A stretch of 64,000 bases of DNA, taken from positions 62,001 through 126,000 of IMG/VR virus record IMGVR_UViG_3300048625_000152. The stretch is one strand, 5' to 3'. Source of the stretch: a virus. The position numbers and the translations under genes were made by a program. Under the pieces are notes generated by a model that saw only the letters and a program-made list of their open reading frames with translations, did no database searches and was not told the origin of the DNA. This document shows positions 48,456 through 56,219 of this stretch, in pieces (within the stretch, counting starts at the first letter, position 1; each line of letters opens with the position of its first letter).

Positions 48456-49019
48456 ATGATCACTTACCGAATTCTATCTGCGCCTGAGTTACCAAAATAC
48501 GCTATGTTTCTAAAACAGCGTAATTCCGATTCTCTTAATCTTTATTTTGGACACGCTATGCGTCATGAAATGATTGATCATTTAATGGATGGAATGATTG
48601 CAGATGCACTCTTGCACAATATTGTGGTAGCAGAAGATATTGATCAAGAAATTGTGGGCACCGTGCATATTGCACGTATGAGCGACCACGAAGTAGAGTT
48701 TGGTGTAATGGTAGCAGAAGCATATCGCAGCAAGGGCATTGCCAGTGGTATGATGGATTATGCCATGACATGGGCACAAAACAGAGGTTTTAGAGACCTT
48801 TACATGCACTGTTTGAGCTATAATGCACCCATTAAGCACCTTGTTACCAAGCACGGACTTGCTATTAGTAGGGACGGAATCGAAAGCGATGCCCGTGTTA
48901 CTATGCCTCCTACTAACATCTTTAGTATCGGACACGAAATTGCCCTGCGCCAACAGAACGCAGTTAACACAACTCTTAACCACACAATTCAAAGTTTTCG
49001 TCGAGCGCTAGCGTTATAA
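48456..49019 (+). CDS. GNAT-family N-acetyltransferase, 187 aa
   Basis: [20 protein letters not shown] is the acetyl-CoA-binding motif A (R/QxxGxG/A, here RSKGIA), followed by motif B ([17 protein letters not shown]). The substrate is unknown. It belongs to the late transcript begun at 48174 and converges with the GIY-YIG gene, overlapping by six bases. Confidence 0.82.
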   Translation: MITYRILSAPELPKYAMFLKQRNSDSLNLYFGHAMRHEMIDHLMDGMIADALLHNIVVAEDIDQEIVGTVHIARMSDHEVEFGVMVAEAYRSKGIASGMMDYAMTWAQNRGFRDLYMHCLSYNAPIKHLVTKHGLAISRDGIESDARVTMPPTNIFSIGHEIALRQQNAVNTTLNHTIQSFRRALAL

Positions 49020-49607
49020 ATTATTACGGTCAAGCATACCACAAATCCACTCGTCCCCGGGTGGTTTCTCTTTTCTACTAACTGCAATAATACCGTTATT
49101 GTACCATTTGTTACCAGCAGTAGTGGGCTTTTGATTTATTCTGCCTTCGCGCCATCCAGTGGGACATTCTAATAAGAAAGCAGTCTCTACGCCATTATTA
49201 TACCACCGCCGCAAGCTATTAGTGCGGGATCTTCGCATACTCGACGCTTTTCGTACATCATCAGAATGTGATTTACCATACATTCCATTTAACTCACCGG
49301 GTTGTGAACATTTTTGCCTCACTGCCGCTGACGGATTGTAATTAGTTAATCCATCTCCCCCATCTGTTTTGTTACGCAAGATACCAGTTCCATTATCCTT
49401 ACGGCCATACCAGAGTATCATCTTACGTTCGATTGCAAGGGCTCCTACATTGGATAAATTTTTCTCAATAAACACTATCCTAGTTCTATCAGCTGGTGGC
49501 CTGTGAGAAATATGATTCTGAAATGCACGGTTACCTTTTCCCTTGCCAATGTAGTAAGGTGTGCTATCTTTTCTTAGATAGGCATAGACGTAATAGTGTA
49601 AATACAT
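49014..49607 (-). CDS. GIY-YIG homing endonuclease with NUMOD-like repeats
   Basis: [20 protein letters not shown] is a clear GIY-YIG core, and ERKMILWYG supplies the conserved Glu region. Repeats of the type [19 protein letters not shown] and [21 protein letters not shown] in the C-terminal half are DNA-recognition modules often found in phage GIY-YIG proteins. AAGGAGCAATC precedes the start on the minus strand. It is a mobile gene between the GNAT and HAD genes. Confidence 0.85.
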   Translation of the reverse strand: MYLHYYVYAYLRKDSTPYYIGKGKGNRAFQNHISHRPPADRTRIVFIEKNLSNVGALAIERKMILWYGRKDNGTGILRNKTDGGDGLTNYNPSAAVRQKCSQPGELNGMYGKSHSDDVRKASSMRRSRTNSLRRWYNNGVETAFLLECPTGWREGRINQKPTTAGNKWYNNGIIAVSRKEKPPGDEWICGMLDRNNL

Positions 49608-49668
49608 GTGCTGATTGCTCCTTGTAGCATTAGAGTAGTTGGGAAGGGGATGTCCGCGAACTACACTA

Positions 49669-49694
49669 ATATTTATATAAACCCACGTAAATAC
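49669..49694. promoter_or_regulatory. Divergent T4-like late promoters
   Basis: The minus strand reads TATATAAATAT at 49669-49679 toward the GIY-YIG gene, and the plus strand reads GTAAATAC at 49687-49694, four bases before ATG 49699. Confidence 0.5.
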
Positions 49695-49698
49695 TGAT

Positions 49699-50616
49699 AT
49701 GAAAAGTTTTGAATTAGAAAATAGTTATGAGTCCACTCCGGTGGTATACGTTGACCTCGACGGTGTTCTCGCGGACATGTTTGGCGAGATCGCAAAACGC
49801 GAAGGTGCAACGCATTGGCGTAGAGCACGTAAAGAAAAAGACTGCATTGATCAAGTCGCACAAGAACCTGGATTCTTCGCTGAATTGCCAGCATTACCAC
49901 AAGCAGGTAAACTGCTACACGGTGTGCTAAAACTAGCAGGCGAATACAGTATCTTATCTGCTCCGCTAATGAGCGATGTAGAGCAAAGCAGCAGAGAAAA
50001 GGCCGACTGGATTGATCGCAAACTATCCAGAATCCCTCCCGAAAGCATTATCTTTGATCACCAAAAGGAAAAGTTTGCTAGACAAGCAGATGGCACTCCT
50101 AATATCTTGATCGACGATTGGGATAGCAATATCAAGCTATGGGAAGCAAATGGCGGAATTGGTATCTTGTACAAAGATGGCGAGTGTGAACGGGCCTTAA
50201 AGAAACTGCACTATGCACTAGAAGGCTTGATTCCTGCTAGCGAAGTAGAAGACGAAGATGTTGACCTAAGCGTAGAAAACAAACTTTACACCAATCAACA
50301 GGTGCTCAAGTATGTTAAAGGCATACATAATGAATATCATTTAGAAAAGCCAATTCTGCGACACAAGGTATGGGTGCTTAAAGAAGTTCCACTAAGTGAG
50401 TTGCAGACTCCGGAGTTCTACGATCAAGACGATCCTTACCGCAGAGTAATCGACTTAGACTGGGACCACATCAACAATGTCACAACACGTGATATTTTAA
50501 AGAAGCCCGTAGTTGCAGACAGCAACGGATGGCTACTAGACGGCAACCATAGGGTCACAGCCGCTAGAGCCAAGGGCTTGCAAAGCATACGAGCATTAGT
50601 TCCGTACCAAGATTAA
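49699..50616 (+). CDS. Fusion of HAD 5'-nucleotidase-like domain and ParB/Srx-like domain
   Basis: Residues 15-190 are a HAD domain of the 5'(3')-deoxyribonucleotidase type ([14 protein letters not shown] with the nucleophile Asp, LSAPL, and [10 protein letters not shown]). The C-terminal third ends [26 protein letters not shown], the GxHR motif of ParB/sulfiredoxin-like nuclease domains, which also bind CTP or ATP. The combination suggests an enzyme acting on nucleotides or DNA ends. It is a late gene, followed by the amidoligase. Confidence 0.72.
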   Translation: MKSFELENSYESTPVVYVDLDGVLADMFGEIAKREGATHWRRARKEKDCIDQVAQEPGFFAELPALPQAGKLLHGVLKLAGEYSILSAPLMSDVEQSSREKADWIDRKLSRIPPESIIFDHQKEKFARQADGTPNILIDDWDSNIKLWEANGGIGILYKDGECERALKKLHYALEGLIPASEVEDEDVDLSVENKLYTNQQVLKYVKGIHNEYHLEKPILRHKVWVLKEVPLSELQTPEFYDQDDPYRRVIDLDWDHINNVTTRDILKKPVVADSNGWLLDGNHRVTAARAKGLQSIRALVPYQD

Positions 50617-50623
50617 TAGTGCG

Positions 50624-50632
50624 TATAAATAC
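50624..50632 (+). promoter_or_regulatory. T4-like late promoter for the amidoligase gene
   Basis: TATAAATAC lies 17 bases before ATG 50650. Confidence 0.6.
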
Positions 50633-50649
50633 CTAATACAGGTATTTTT

Positions 50650-53097
50650 ATGCGCTATAAACAAATCAAAACATTAACAGAACAAACATTATTCGAAGTC
50701 AATATGAGCCCGGGCAGCTTGCGTAAACTCGCAAGTCAGATCAATGCCAAGGCTGGTATGGAATTTGAAATGATTGTTCCCAACGTCAAAGTCGATGGTC
50801 AAGAAGATTTTGAGTCAGAACCCGATTACGAACACGACCCGCGCACACGTAGCATTAGCGATATTCGTGATTTTTTCCACGATGGTGACCACAATAGTCG
50901 ACGTGACGTTGACAATCTAGTAGAAGAATTAGAGCAAGAATTCTACGAGTGGCGCCAAACGAAAGTTGACGAAGAATGGGACAGCGATGGTCACGAATTC
51001 TTTGCCCATTGGGTTAGAGAGAATGTCAGTGACGACGAATGGTTAACCGGTGAAGAAGATGAAGACGAGAATGAAGCGTTTTCCAATTATATAGATCGCG
51101 AATGGGAATCACAAGACCGTGCTTATACAGAAGCCTACAATGAATTTGTTTCTGACCACGAAGACGATTGGGATAGCGGCGATTGGTTGAATGCTGTTGA
51201 TTATGACCACATGACCAACATTTCCCGCAACTTTGATATTAACTGGCCTTACTGGACAGAATATCAAGGTGACAGTGATAATATGGACGTAGAGAATGTT
51301 GCTGACGATTTCGGTAACGCCATTGGTCGCCCAGTTAATCACAGTACAGATTATCACGGCGCACGTCGAGAAGAAGGCACCTACGTTGTTGAACCAGATG
51401 GCAGCTTAGAAGGTGATGACAGCGACGACGGCGGTTTGGAATTTGTTAGCCCACCATTGCCTATTGCAGAATTGCTAAGTGATTTGCAGAAAGTTAAACG
51501 CTGGGCCAAGCGTAGAGGCTGCTACACAGGCAGCGATTATGGCACAGGCTTGCACATTAACGTTTCAGTTGACGGATGGAAAGGTCTTGAAAATCTAGAC
51601 TACGTCAAGTTGGCAATCTTGCTTGGCGATGAGTATGTATTAAAGCAATTTGAACGTCAAAGCAATACCTATTGCAAGAGTGCGATGGGACTTGTTAAAA
51701 ATGCCATCAAGCAGAATCCACTGAGTGCCAAGGAGCTGCTAGAGAAGATGAAGAATCACATGACCACTGCGGCTAGCAAGTTGATTCACAGTGGTGTCAC
51801 TAACAAGTTTACTAGTATTAACACCAAAGACGGATATGTAGAATTCCGTAGCCCAGGTGGCGATTGGTTAAACGAATTTGAAGACAAAATTGAACCTACA
51901 CTGTTACGCTTTGTGGTTGCACTGGATGCAGCAGTACACGAAGACAAGTACAAACAAGAATATCAAAAGAAGTTGTATAAACTCTTAGAGCCAACTATGG
52001 ACGAGTATGGCGCTATGGTTAAAGACTTTAGTGACTATGTAAGTGGTGTTGGCGGCGCACCCGAACAAGTTGTTAAAGACTTTAGGCGTGCAGCATTGTC
52101 TAAACTGCAACAAAGCAATGCAGGCAAGAAGTCACAACGCAATGAAGGCAACTGGGGTCTGTGGGCAAAAGTTCCTAATAGATTTGCAGCATTAACCACA
52201 GACAAAGACAGCCCAGTACGTAGATTTAAATCAAAAGAGGACGGCGAAGCATGGATGACCAGCCATGGTCTAAAGCCGGAAAGATTTGATGTTTTAGAAA
52301 TCCCAGCAGACTACGTTCCTACCGAACGTACCGCGAACCCGTTGACTCCAACCGGACCGGGGCCATGGGAACTTTACAACACATCAAACGGTGTAGTTTA
52401 CCGACGATTAGAGCAGACTAACCGTAACGGCGCAGAAACTGAAGCGGTTACATACTATAATCTATACAGTTCAACACTAGGCGATATATCAAATTATCGA
52501 GTAAGAACTCAGCAGGGTGCTGCACAACAAGCATCAGCACAAAGGCCAAATTGGGAGACAGTAAACAACCGCACTAGTCAAGTTGTCCACCAATTCCATG
52601 CAGACGGACAAGACAATGCCATTGGTATACAGCACGATTACTTAACCAGCAGAGGACTGCACAGTGATGATTTCACCTTGCAAGCAATCGAGCAACCTAG
52701 TAATGCACAAGTTGCACAACAATCGCACAATGCTCACCAGGCAGCAAACATGCAAGAGTGGACTATTTTAAATGGTCAAGGCGCAGTAATGGGCAGAGTG
52801 CAAGCTGCTACACAAGGTGAGGCCAATCAACGTGCCGCAGGGTTCCTAGGTATGCACCATCCCAACATGATAGGACAAGAAGTTGAGGTTGTGCCAACCG
52901 CAGCACACAATGCTAGACAACAAAGTCAAGCACAGACGCAGCGATTTGAAATCTACAAACGCAGCACTGGACAAAGTGCAGTGGAGTTATCTAGTACAGA
53001 TCAACAAAGTGCATGGGCCGAAGCGCAAGAGATGTTTAGAACGCGATATGCTGCTTATGACCCAGCTGAATATAGTGTTAGAGCAGTAGCTGCCTAA
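50650..53097 (+). CDS. Amidoligase-like protein with five C-terminal repeats, 815 aa
   Basis: Residues 30-450 look like an amidoligase of the COOH-NH2 ligase / GS-like superfamily: AGMEFEMIVP, GGLEFVSPPLPIAELL, YGTGLHINVSVDGW and YVEFRSPGGDWL, with a very acidic insertion at 55-240. Residues about 500-815 hold five similar modules of roughly 50-60 residues (W/F-x-I/L-y, G-x-v, a helix, then F-x-V). The N terminus MRYKQIKTLTEQTLFE contains LTE and LFE, like T4 capsid-targeting peptides. Such ligases join amino acids or peptides by amide bonds, and are known to be associated with GGCT-like enzymes, which this phage also has. Confidence 0.7.
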   Translation: MRYKQIKTLTEQTLFEVNMSPGSLRKLASQINAKAGMEFEMIVPNVKVDGQEDFESEPDYEHDPRTRSISDIRDFFHDGDHNSRRDVDNLVEELEQEFYEWRQTKVDEEWDSDGHEFFAHWVRENVSDDEWLTGEEDEDENEAFSNYIDREWESQDRAYTEAYNEFVSDHEDDWDSGDWLNAVDYDHMTNISRNFDINWPYWTEYQGDSDNMDVENVADDFGNAIGRPVNHSTDYHGARREEGTYVVEPDGSLEGDDSDDGGLEFVSPPLPIAELLSDLQKVKRWAKRRGCYTGSDYGTGLHINVSVDGWKGLENLDYVKLAILLGDEYVLKQFERQSNTYCKSAMGLVKNAIKQNPLSAKELLEKMKNHMTTAASKLIHSGVTNKFTSINTKDGYVEFRSPGGDWLNEFEDKIEPTLLRFVVALDAAVHEDKYKQEYQKKLYKLLEPTMDEYGAMVKDFSDYVSGVGGAPEQVVKDFRRAALSKLQQSNAGKKSQRNEGNWGLWAKVPNRFAALTTDKDSPVRRFKSKEDGEAWMTSHGLKPERFDVLEIPADYVPTERTANPLTPTGPGPWELYNTSNGVVYRRLEQTNRNGAETEAVTYYNLYSSTLGDISNYRVRTQQGAAQQASAQRPNWETVNNRTSQVVHQFHADGQDNAIGIQHDYLTSRGLHSDDFTLQAIEQPSNAQVAQQSHNAHQAANMQEWTILNGQGAVMGRVQAATQGEANQRAAGFLGMHHPNMIGQEVEVVPTAAHNARQQSQAQTQRFEIYKRSTGQSAVELSSTDQQSAWAEAQEMFRTRYAAYDPAEYSVRAVAA

Positions 53098-53117
53098 ACT
53101 CAATGTACAGAGATCAC

Positions 53118-53140
53118 AAACCCGCTTCGGCGGGTTTCTC
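53118..53140 (+). terminator. Rho-independent terminator
   Basis: AAACCCGC, TTCG loop, GCGGGTTT and TCTCTT. The same stem-loop recurs at 58046. Confidence 0.9.
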
Positions 53141-53169
53141 TTGACCAAAAACGATTTCGGGCGTATAAT
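53141..53169 (+). promoter_or_regulatory. Sigma70-like promoter, leaderless class
   Basis: TTGACC and TATAAT are 17 bp apart, directly after the terminator; ATG 53176 begins seven bases after the -10 box. Confidence 0.8.
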
Positions 53170-53175
53170 GTCTAT

Positions 53176-53406
53176 ATGAAAAAATTAAACGTCAACGATA
53201 TCTTGCAGTGGACTGGCACACTCTGCTTTATGGCCATGTACACTTTGATGTCAATGAACATCTATCCATGGAACATTGTAGCAGGACTCAGTGGTAGTAC
53301 TTGCTACTTAATCTGGTGCCTACGTGTTGCAAATCGGCCACAGATGGTTGTTAACGCAGTGGGCATCATTGTGTGCCTAGTTGGCCTAATTAAGGCTTTT
53401 GGTTGA
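53176..53406 (+). CDS. Small membrane protein, 76 aa
   Basis: Three hydrophobic segments (WTGTLCFMAMYTLMSM, NIVAGLSGSTCYLIWCL, VVNAVGIIVCLVGLI) make an integral membrane protein with short loops. Its end overlaps the next promoter. Function unknown; predicted early and leaderless. Confidence 0.65.
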   Translation: MKKLNVNDILQWTGTLCFMAMYTLMSMNIYPWNIVAGLSGSTCYLIWCLRVANRPQMVVNAVGIIVCLVGLIKAFG

Positions 53407-53431
53407 CCCGAAATGGATTTCTTGCTATAAT
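53403..53431 (+). promoter_or_regulatory. Sigma70-like promoter with conserved leader and spacer dyad
   Basis: TTGACC and TATAAT are 17 bp apart with the dyad GAAATGGATTTC in the spacer; the leader carries CATAGTAAG and AAGGAG before ATG 53462. Confidence 0.85.
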
Positions 53432-53461
53432 AATGGCATAGTAAGTAAAAAGGAGTTAGCA

Positions 53462-53887
53462 ATGAAAAACTGGACCGATTCGTGCATTAACTGGCATCAA
53501 CTCTCTGGTACCGAAGTCAAGCGTTTGCTTGATACTTGGGGCATGACTGAGCGTCAAATTGCTAACTACGATGTCAAGCACGGGTATGCAACTGCACCTA
53601 AAGCAGAACCAGCTACTAAGAAAGTAGTAGAAAAGGCTCCTGCTAAAAAGACAGCAGAAACCAAGCCCGCAGCAAAAGTGCCAGCTAAAACTCCTGCTAA
53701 GAAAACTGCTACAAAAGTAGTACAAAAAGCTGCTACCCGTCAAAAGCACACTGGTGCAGACGGTGAAATCAAGTTCCTGGATCACCGTGATCTCTATGTG
53801 GGATTCTGGGGCGGGCGTGTTGTAGTAACCAAGCGTACCGAAGCTCAGTGCCGTGCGTACTTGAGTGCAAACTTCGGCGCAGAATAA
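53462..53887 (+). CDS. Protein with PAKK-rich linker, 141 aa
   Basis: Residues 1-45 look like a small helical domain (SGTEVKRLLDTWGMTERQIA). Residues 50-100 are a Lys/Ala/Pro/Thr tract with PAKKTA-type repeats, as in histone H1-like proteins. Residues 105-141 form a beta-rich end (DLYVGFWGGRVVVTKRTEAQ). The layout suggests a DNA-binding linker between two small domains. Confidence 0.6.
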   Translation: MKNWTDSCINWHQLSGTEVKRLLDTWGMTERQIANYDVKHGYATAPKAEPATKKVVEKAPAKKTAETKPAAKVPAKTPAKKTATKVVQKAATRQKHTGADGEIKFLDHRDLYVGFWGGRVVVTKRTEAQCRAYLSANFGAE

Positions 53888-53891
53888 ATGG

Positions 53892-53920
53892 TTGACCCGA
53901 AATGAATTTTCGGGTATAAT
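53892..53920 (+). promoter_or_regulatory. Sigma70-like promoter with conserved leader and spacer dyad
   Basis: TTGACC and TATAAT are 17 bp apart; the spacer holds CCGAAA and TTTCGG as an extended inverted repeat (the first C is shared with the -35). The leader has ACATAGC and AGGAG before ATG 53951. Confidence 0.85.
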
Positions 53921-53950
53921 AGCTACATAGCAAACAAAACAGGAGTTAGC

Positions 53951-54277
53951 ATGTTAACGATGTCACTTGAAACTAAAGAATCAAATAACAAGTTTTTCGC
54001 ATTGCAAGATCGCCGTATGCGCAACCATGCAAACAAAACCCTGTACACCACAGCCCAGCAAATCCGTTTGGACCGCATCAAGCTCGCACTTGAGATGGTG
54101 CTCCACGGTACTGTTTATGAGCCATCGTATGGTAAGAAGAGTGCCAGCGTTAAAGTGCAAGATGGTGCCTTAATTGCAGATCGCAAAACACTGCGATTGC
54201 TCGAAGAAGACTGGTCAAAGGAAGGCATCTTTAAGAAAGTGTCTGCCCAAGGCTTTCAATATCACGTGCCACGCTAA
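53951..54277 (+). CDS. Hypothetical protein, 108 aa
   Basis: A basic helical protein (FALQDRRMRNHANKTLYT, QIRLDRIKLALEMVL) with a beta-rich end. ACAGGAGTTAGC supports ATG 53951; a second ATG at 53960 is possible. Function unknown. Confidence 0.6.
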   Translation: MLTMSLETKESNNKFFALQDRRMRNHANKTLYTTAQQIRLDRIKLALEMVLHGTVYEPSYGKKSASVKVQDGALIADRKTLRLLEEDWSKEGIFKKVSAQGFQYHVPR

Positions 54278-54283
54278 TTTCGG

Positions 54284-54312
54284 TTGACTCGAAATGGTTT
54301 TGGTTGTATAAT
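54284..54312 (+). promoter_or_regulatory. Sigma70-like promoter with conserved leader
   Basis: TTGACT and TATAAT are 17 bp apart; the leader carries ACATAGTAAG and AAAGGAACTG before ATG 54343. Confidence 0.8.
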
Positions 54313-54342
54313 ATACACATAGTAAGAAACAAAGGAACTGAA

Positions 54343-54621
54343 ATGCAAGCTGTTGAAATCGCCCGTGCAATTATCGCTAGCAACTACACTAACGACGAAC
54401 TGAATAACATCAGTGATGCGATCCGTTTTGTACGTGCTCAAATGATTCACAAGAATACAGGCAGCTTGGTCATTGGTACCAAGGTTAAGTTTACACATCC
54501 TAAAACCCGTGCGGTGCATTACGGTGTGGTTAAGAAAGTTAAGATCAAGAACGTGACTGTTCTGGAAAACGGTACGCTGAACTGGAACGTTCCAGCTAAC
54601 ATGCTTTCAGCGGTTGAGTAA
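54343..54621 (+). CDS. Conserved phage protein with KOW-like end, 92 aa
   Basis: Residues 1-45 are helical (EIARAIIASNYTNDELNNI); residues 48-85 are beta-rich (GTKVKFTHPKT, YGVVKKVKIKNVTV), similar to a small barrel. I recall close relatives in many phages. The last residues (PANMLSAVE) are repeated in altered form downstream of the HNH gene at 55229, which indicates that the HNH element inserted at this 3' end. Confidence 0.65.
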   Translation: MQAVEIARAIIASNYTNDELNNISDAIRFVRAQMIHKNTGSLVIGTKVKFTHPKTRAVHYGVVKKVKIKNVTVLENGTLNWNVPANMLSAVE

Positions 54622-55215
54622 ACAAGTAAGAAAGTGACGGTCTCCATTGTATCCAACTGTAACTACTTTTTTGCATTTTATGCACGAACATTTAGTACGG
54701 GTAAGAGCAGTTTCAGACAGTTTTTCTCCCCAAGTTATAACTCGTCCAGCAAGTGCGTCTGAAGTCTTTTTATTTGGTATTCCTTTGCGAGGCGACTCAG
54801 TTAATTTACCTGAAAGGTATTGGTTAGATATGTTTGTTTGTAGTGCTCGCTTGTCTCGTATTTTTTGTTTTGTTTCGTTAGTAACTACACGAGATCGGTT
54901 AAGTTTGTCAAACTCTTCCTTTAATTGTTGATAGCATGATCCTTTGCTTACACCTAACAAAACTCGGTTACTCATGAACCAAGCTGCACGATACATAGAA
55001 CTTCTATGCGCTGGATCAATAACCATTTTAGTCAACAGCAAATGACAAAGACGATGTTCTTTTGCAGTCAGGGCTACAATGTTAGATCGTTTGTTGTTGC
55101 CACCAATGCTTCGTGGGATGATGTGGTGTTTTTCGGTATAACCAATTATCGATCTTGAAAAAGCTCGTTTGATTATGTTATAATAAATTTTTGTGTATTT
55201 ACTGGAGTTAAACAT
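54607..55215 (-). CDS. HNH homing endonuclease (second copy)
   Basis: The 202-residue protein contains GYTEKHHIIPRSIGGNNKR, LTAKEHRLCHLLLTKM, and a C-terminal CSCIKC knuckle with a late Cys, matching the layout of the HNH gene at 14905 (EKHHIVPKS, LTARQHYIAHLLL). ATG 55215 is preceded on the minus strand by ATAAATAAATAC, a late-type promoter. Its 3' end overlaps the preceding plus-strand gene by 15 bases. The flanks show a duplicated 12-base sequence, evidence of recent insertion. Confidence 0.85.
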   Translation of the reverse strand: MFNSSKYTKIYYNIIKRAFSRSIIGYTEKHHIIPRSIGGNNKRSNIVALTAKEHRLCHLLLTKMVIDPAHRSSMYRAAWFMSNRVLLGVSKGSCYQQLKEEFDKLNRSRVVTNETKQKIRDKRALQTNISNQYLSGKLTESPRKGIPNKKTSDALAGRVITWGEKLSETALTRTKCSCIKCKKVVTVGYNGDRHFLTCLLNR

Positions 55216-55227
55216 GTATTTATTTAT
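55216..55227 (-). promoter_or_regulatory. T4-like late promoter for the HNH gene
   Basis: The minus strand reads ATAAATAAATAC immediately ahead of ATG 55215. Confidence 0.5.
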
Positions 55228-55228
55228 C

Positions 55229-55261
55229 TTGTTCCCAGCTAACATGTTGGAGGCAGCATAA
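55229..55261 (+). pseudogene. Displaced 3' end of the gene at 54343
   Basis: The segment encodes PANMLEAA followed by TAA in frame, a close copy of PANMLSAVE at the end of the intact gene. CCAGCTAACATG occurs at 54592-54603 and at 55235-55246. The HNH element sits exactly between them, so this is the original gene end left behind after insertion. Confidence 0.65.
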
Positions 55262-55338
55262 TGCTTGAAAAGGTAAGTGTGTTCTTGCTTGGTGTGTTTA
55301 TTGGTATGAACATTATTGTTTGGGGATTCATGGTATGA
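55261..55338 (+). CDS. Very small membrane peptide, 25 aa
   Basis: ATG overlaps the stop of the displaced gene end (TAATG). The peptide is one hydrophobic helix (VSVFLLGVFIGMNIIVWGF). It overlaps the next gene by four bases, which supports real translation. Confidence 0.45.
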   Translation: MLEKVSVFLLGVFIGMNIIVWGFMV

Positions 55339-55550
55339 TGGAAATGCGCTGGCTTAAACGCCCAATTGGTAGCAAACTCAGCGGTACAAAAATTGTTACC
55401 GTCTACGAACGTGTGCTGCAATACCGACAAATGGAAGACAAGACAGTTTATGCGCAGGCAAATGCCTTGTCGCAAGACTTTATCGCCCGAGGTCATCGCA
55501 ACATGCAATGGTCTGCGTGGTCCGACATTCGTGAAGTTGTAGAGGAGTAA
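55335..55550 (+). CDS. Small conserved protein, 71 aa
   Basis: Residues RWLKRPIGSKLSGTKIVTVY and LQYRQMED suggest a compact beta-rich protein, a type I recall from phage early regions. It overlaps the tiny membrane gene by four bases. Function unknown. Confidence 0.55.
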   Translation: MMEMRWLKRPIGSKLSGTKIVTVYERVLQYRQMEDKTVYAQANALSQDFIARGHRNMQWSAWSDIREVVEE

Positions 55551-55552
55551 TC

Positions 55553-55681
55553 ATGCGTAATTTAGCAATTGGGTTTGTTCTTGGTTTGGTTGTGGCCACA
55601 GTTGGCTTCAGCGGTGTTGCAAGGATTCTGGACAAGAGCATTGACTCTGTCAAGACCCACAGCAAGGAATTGGCTCAGTAA
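55553..55681 (+). CDS. Very small membrane protein, 42 aa
   Basis: One N-terminal membrane helix (NLAIGFVLGLVVATVGFSGV) and a charged tail. AGAGGAGTAATC precedes the ATG. Small proteins of this form are common in phages. Confidence 0.55.
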   Translation: MRNLAIGFVLGLVVATVGFSGVARILDKSIDSVKTHSKELAQ

Positions 55682-55708
55682 AATGGGCAAAAAGAATTTA
55701 AATTGTGG

Positions 55709-55737
55709 TTGACTCATAATTCGAAATCAACTATAAT
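55709..55737 (+). promoter_or_regulatory. Sigma70-like promoter
   Basis: TTGACT and TATAAT are 17 bp apart, with TTCGAAA in the spacer. The leader to ATG 55805 is about 60 bases and includes TTTAAATACTG, which could also act as a late element. Confidence 0.7.
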
Positions 55738-55804
55738 TTAAATACTGTAGCAATGAGGCTACATTGAGAGTGTGTTTTTCAATTAACGTAAATGGAGTTT
55801 ACAA

Positions 55805-56143
55805 ATGACTAAATTGTTCAAAGTTGGTGGTGTTTCTAAGTGCAAATCTGGTTACAAGGTGCGTTTCGCAACTGACATGACCCGTGTTAAGATTCTGGCA
55901 AAGACAGATACGGATATCCAGCTAATGGATTTGCCCAATGAGATGACCAAGCCTGAATTGGTTACTTTCCTTAAGACAACAGACTTGTATGCTAACGCTG
56001 CATACAAAGAGGCAATTGACAATGCTGATGCAAAGTACAACGCCGTGGCAACTGTTAAGGTCACAAAGACCAAAGCAGAAAAGCCAAGCATGGAAAAGCT
56101 CAAGGCCAAGGCCGCAGCTAAAACTGAAGCAGACGCAGCTTAA
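55805..56143 (+). CDS. Hypothetical protein with Lys/Ala-rich tail, 112 aa
   Basis: A beta-rich N-terminal half (SGYKVRFATDMTRVKILAK) is followed by helices and a Lys/Ala/Thr-rich tail. It is a single-gene unit between its own promoter and terminator. Function unknown. Confidence 0.6.
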   Translation: MTKLFKVGGVSKCKSGYKVRFATDMTRVKILAKTDTDIQLMDLPNEMTKPELVTFLKTTDLYANAAYKEAIDNADAKYNAVATVKVTKTKAEKPSMEKLKAKAAAKTEADAA

Positions 56144-56162
56144 TCAGCGAGTGTGCAAAAAC

Positions 56163-56190
56163 AGGGCGAACTTGGCTTCGCCCTTTCTCT
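56163..56190 (+). terminator. Rho-independent terminator
   Basis: AGGGCGAA and TTCGCCCT form an eight-pair stem around CTTGGC, followed by TTCTCTT. Confidence 0.85.
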
Positions 56191-56193
56191 TGG

Positions 56194-56202
56194 CTAAATA
56201 TA
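56194..56202 (+). promoter_or_regulatory. T4-like late promoter element
   Basis: CTAAATATA lies about 18 bases before ATG 56220, with TAGGAGAAT as ribosome-binding site. Confidence 0.45.
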
Positions 56203-56219
56203 GCATATAGGAGAATTTG

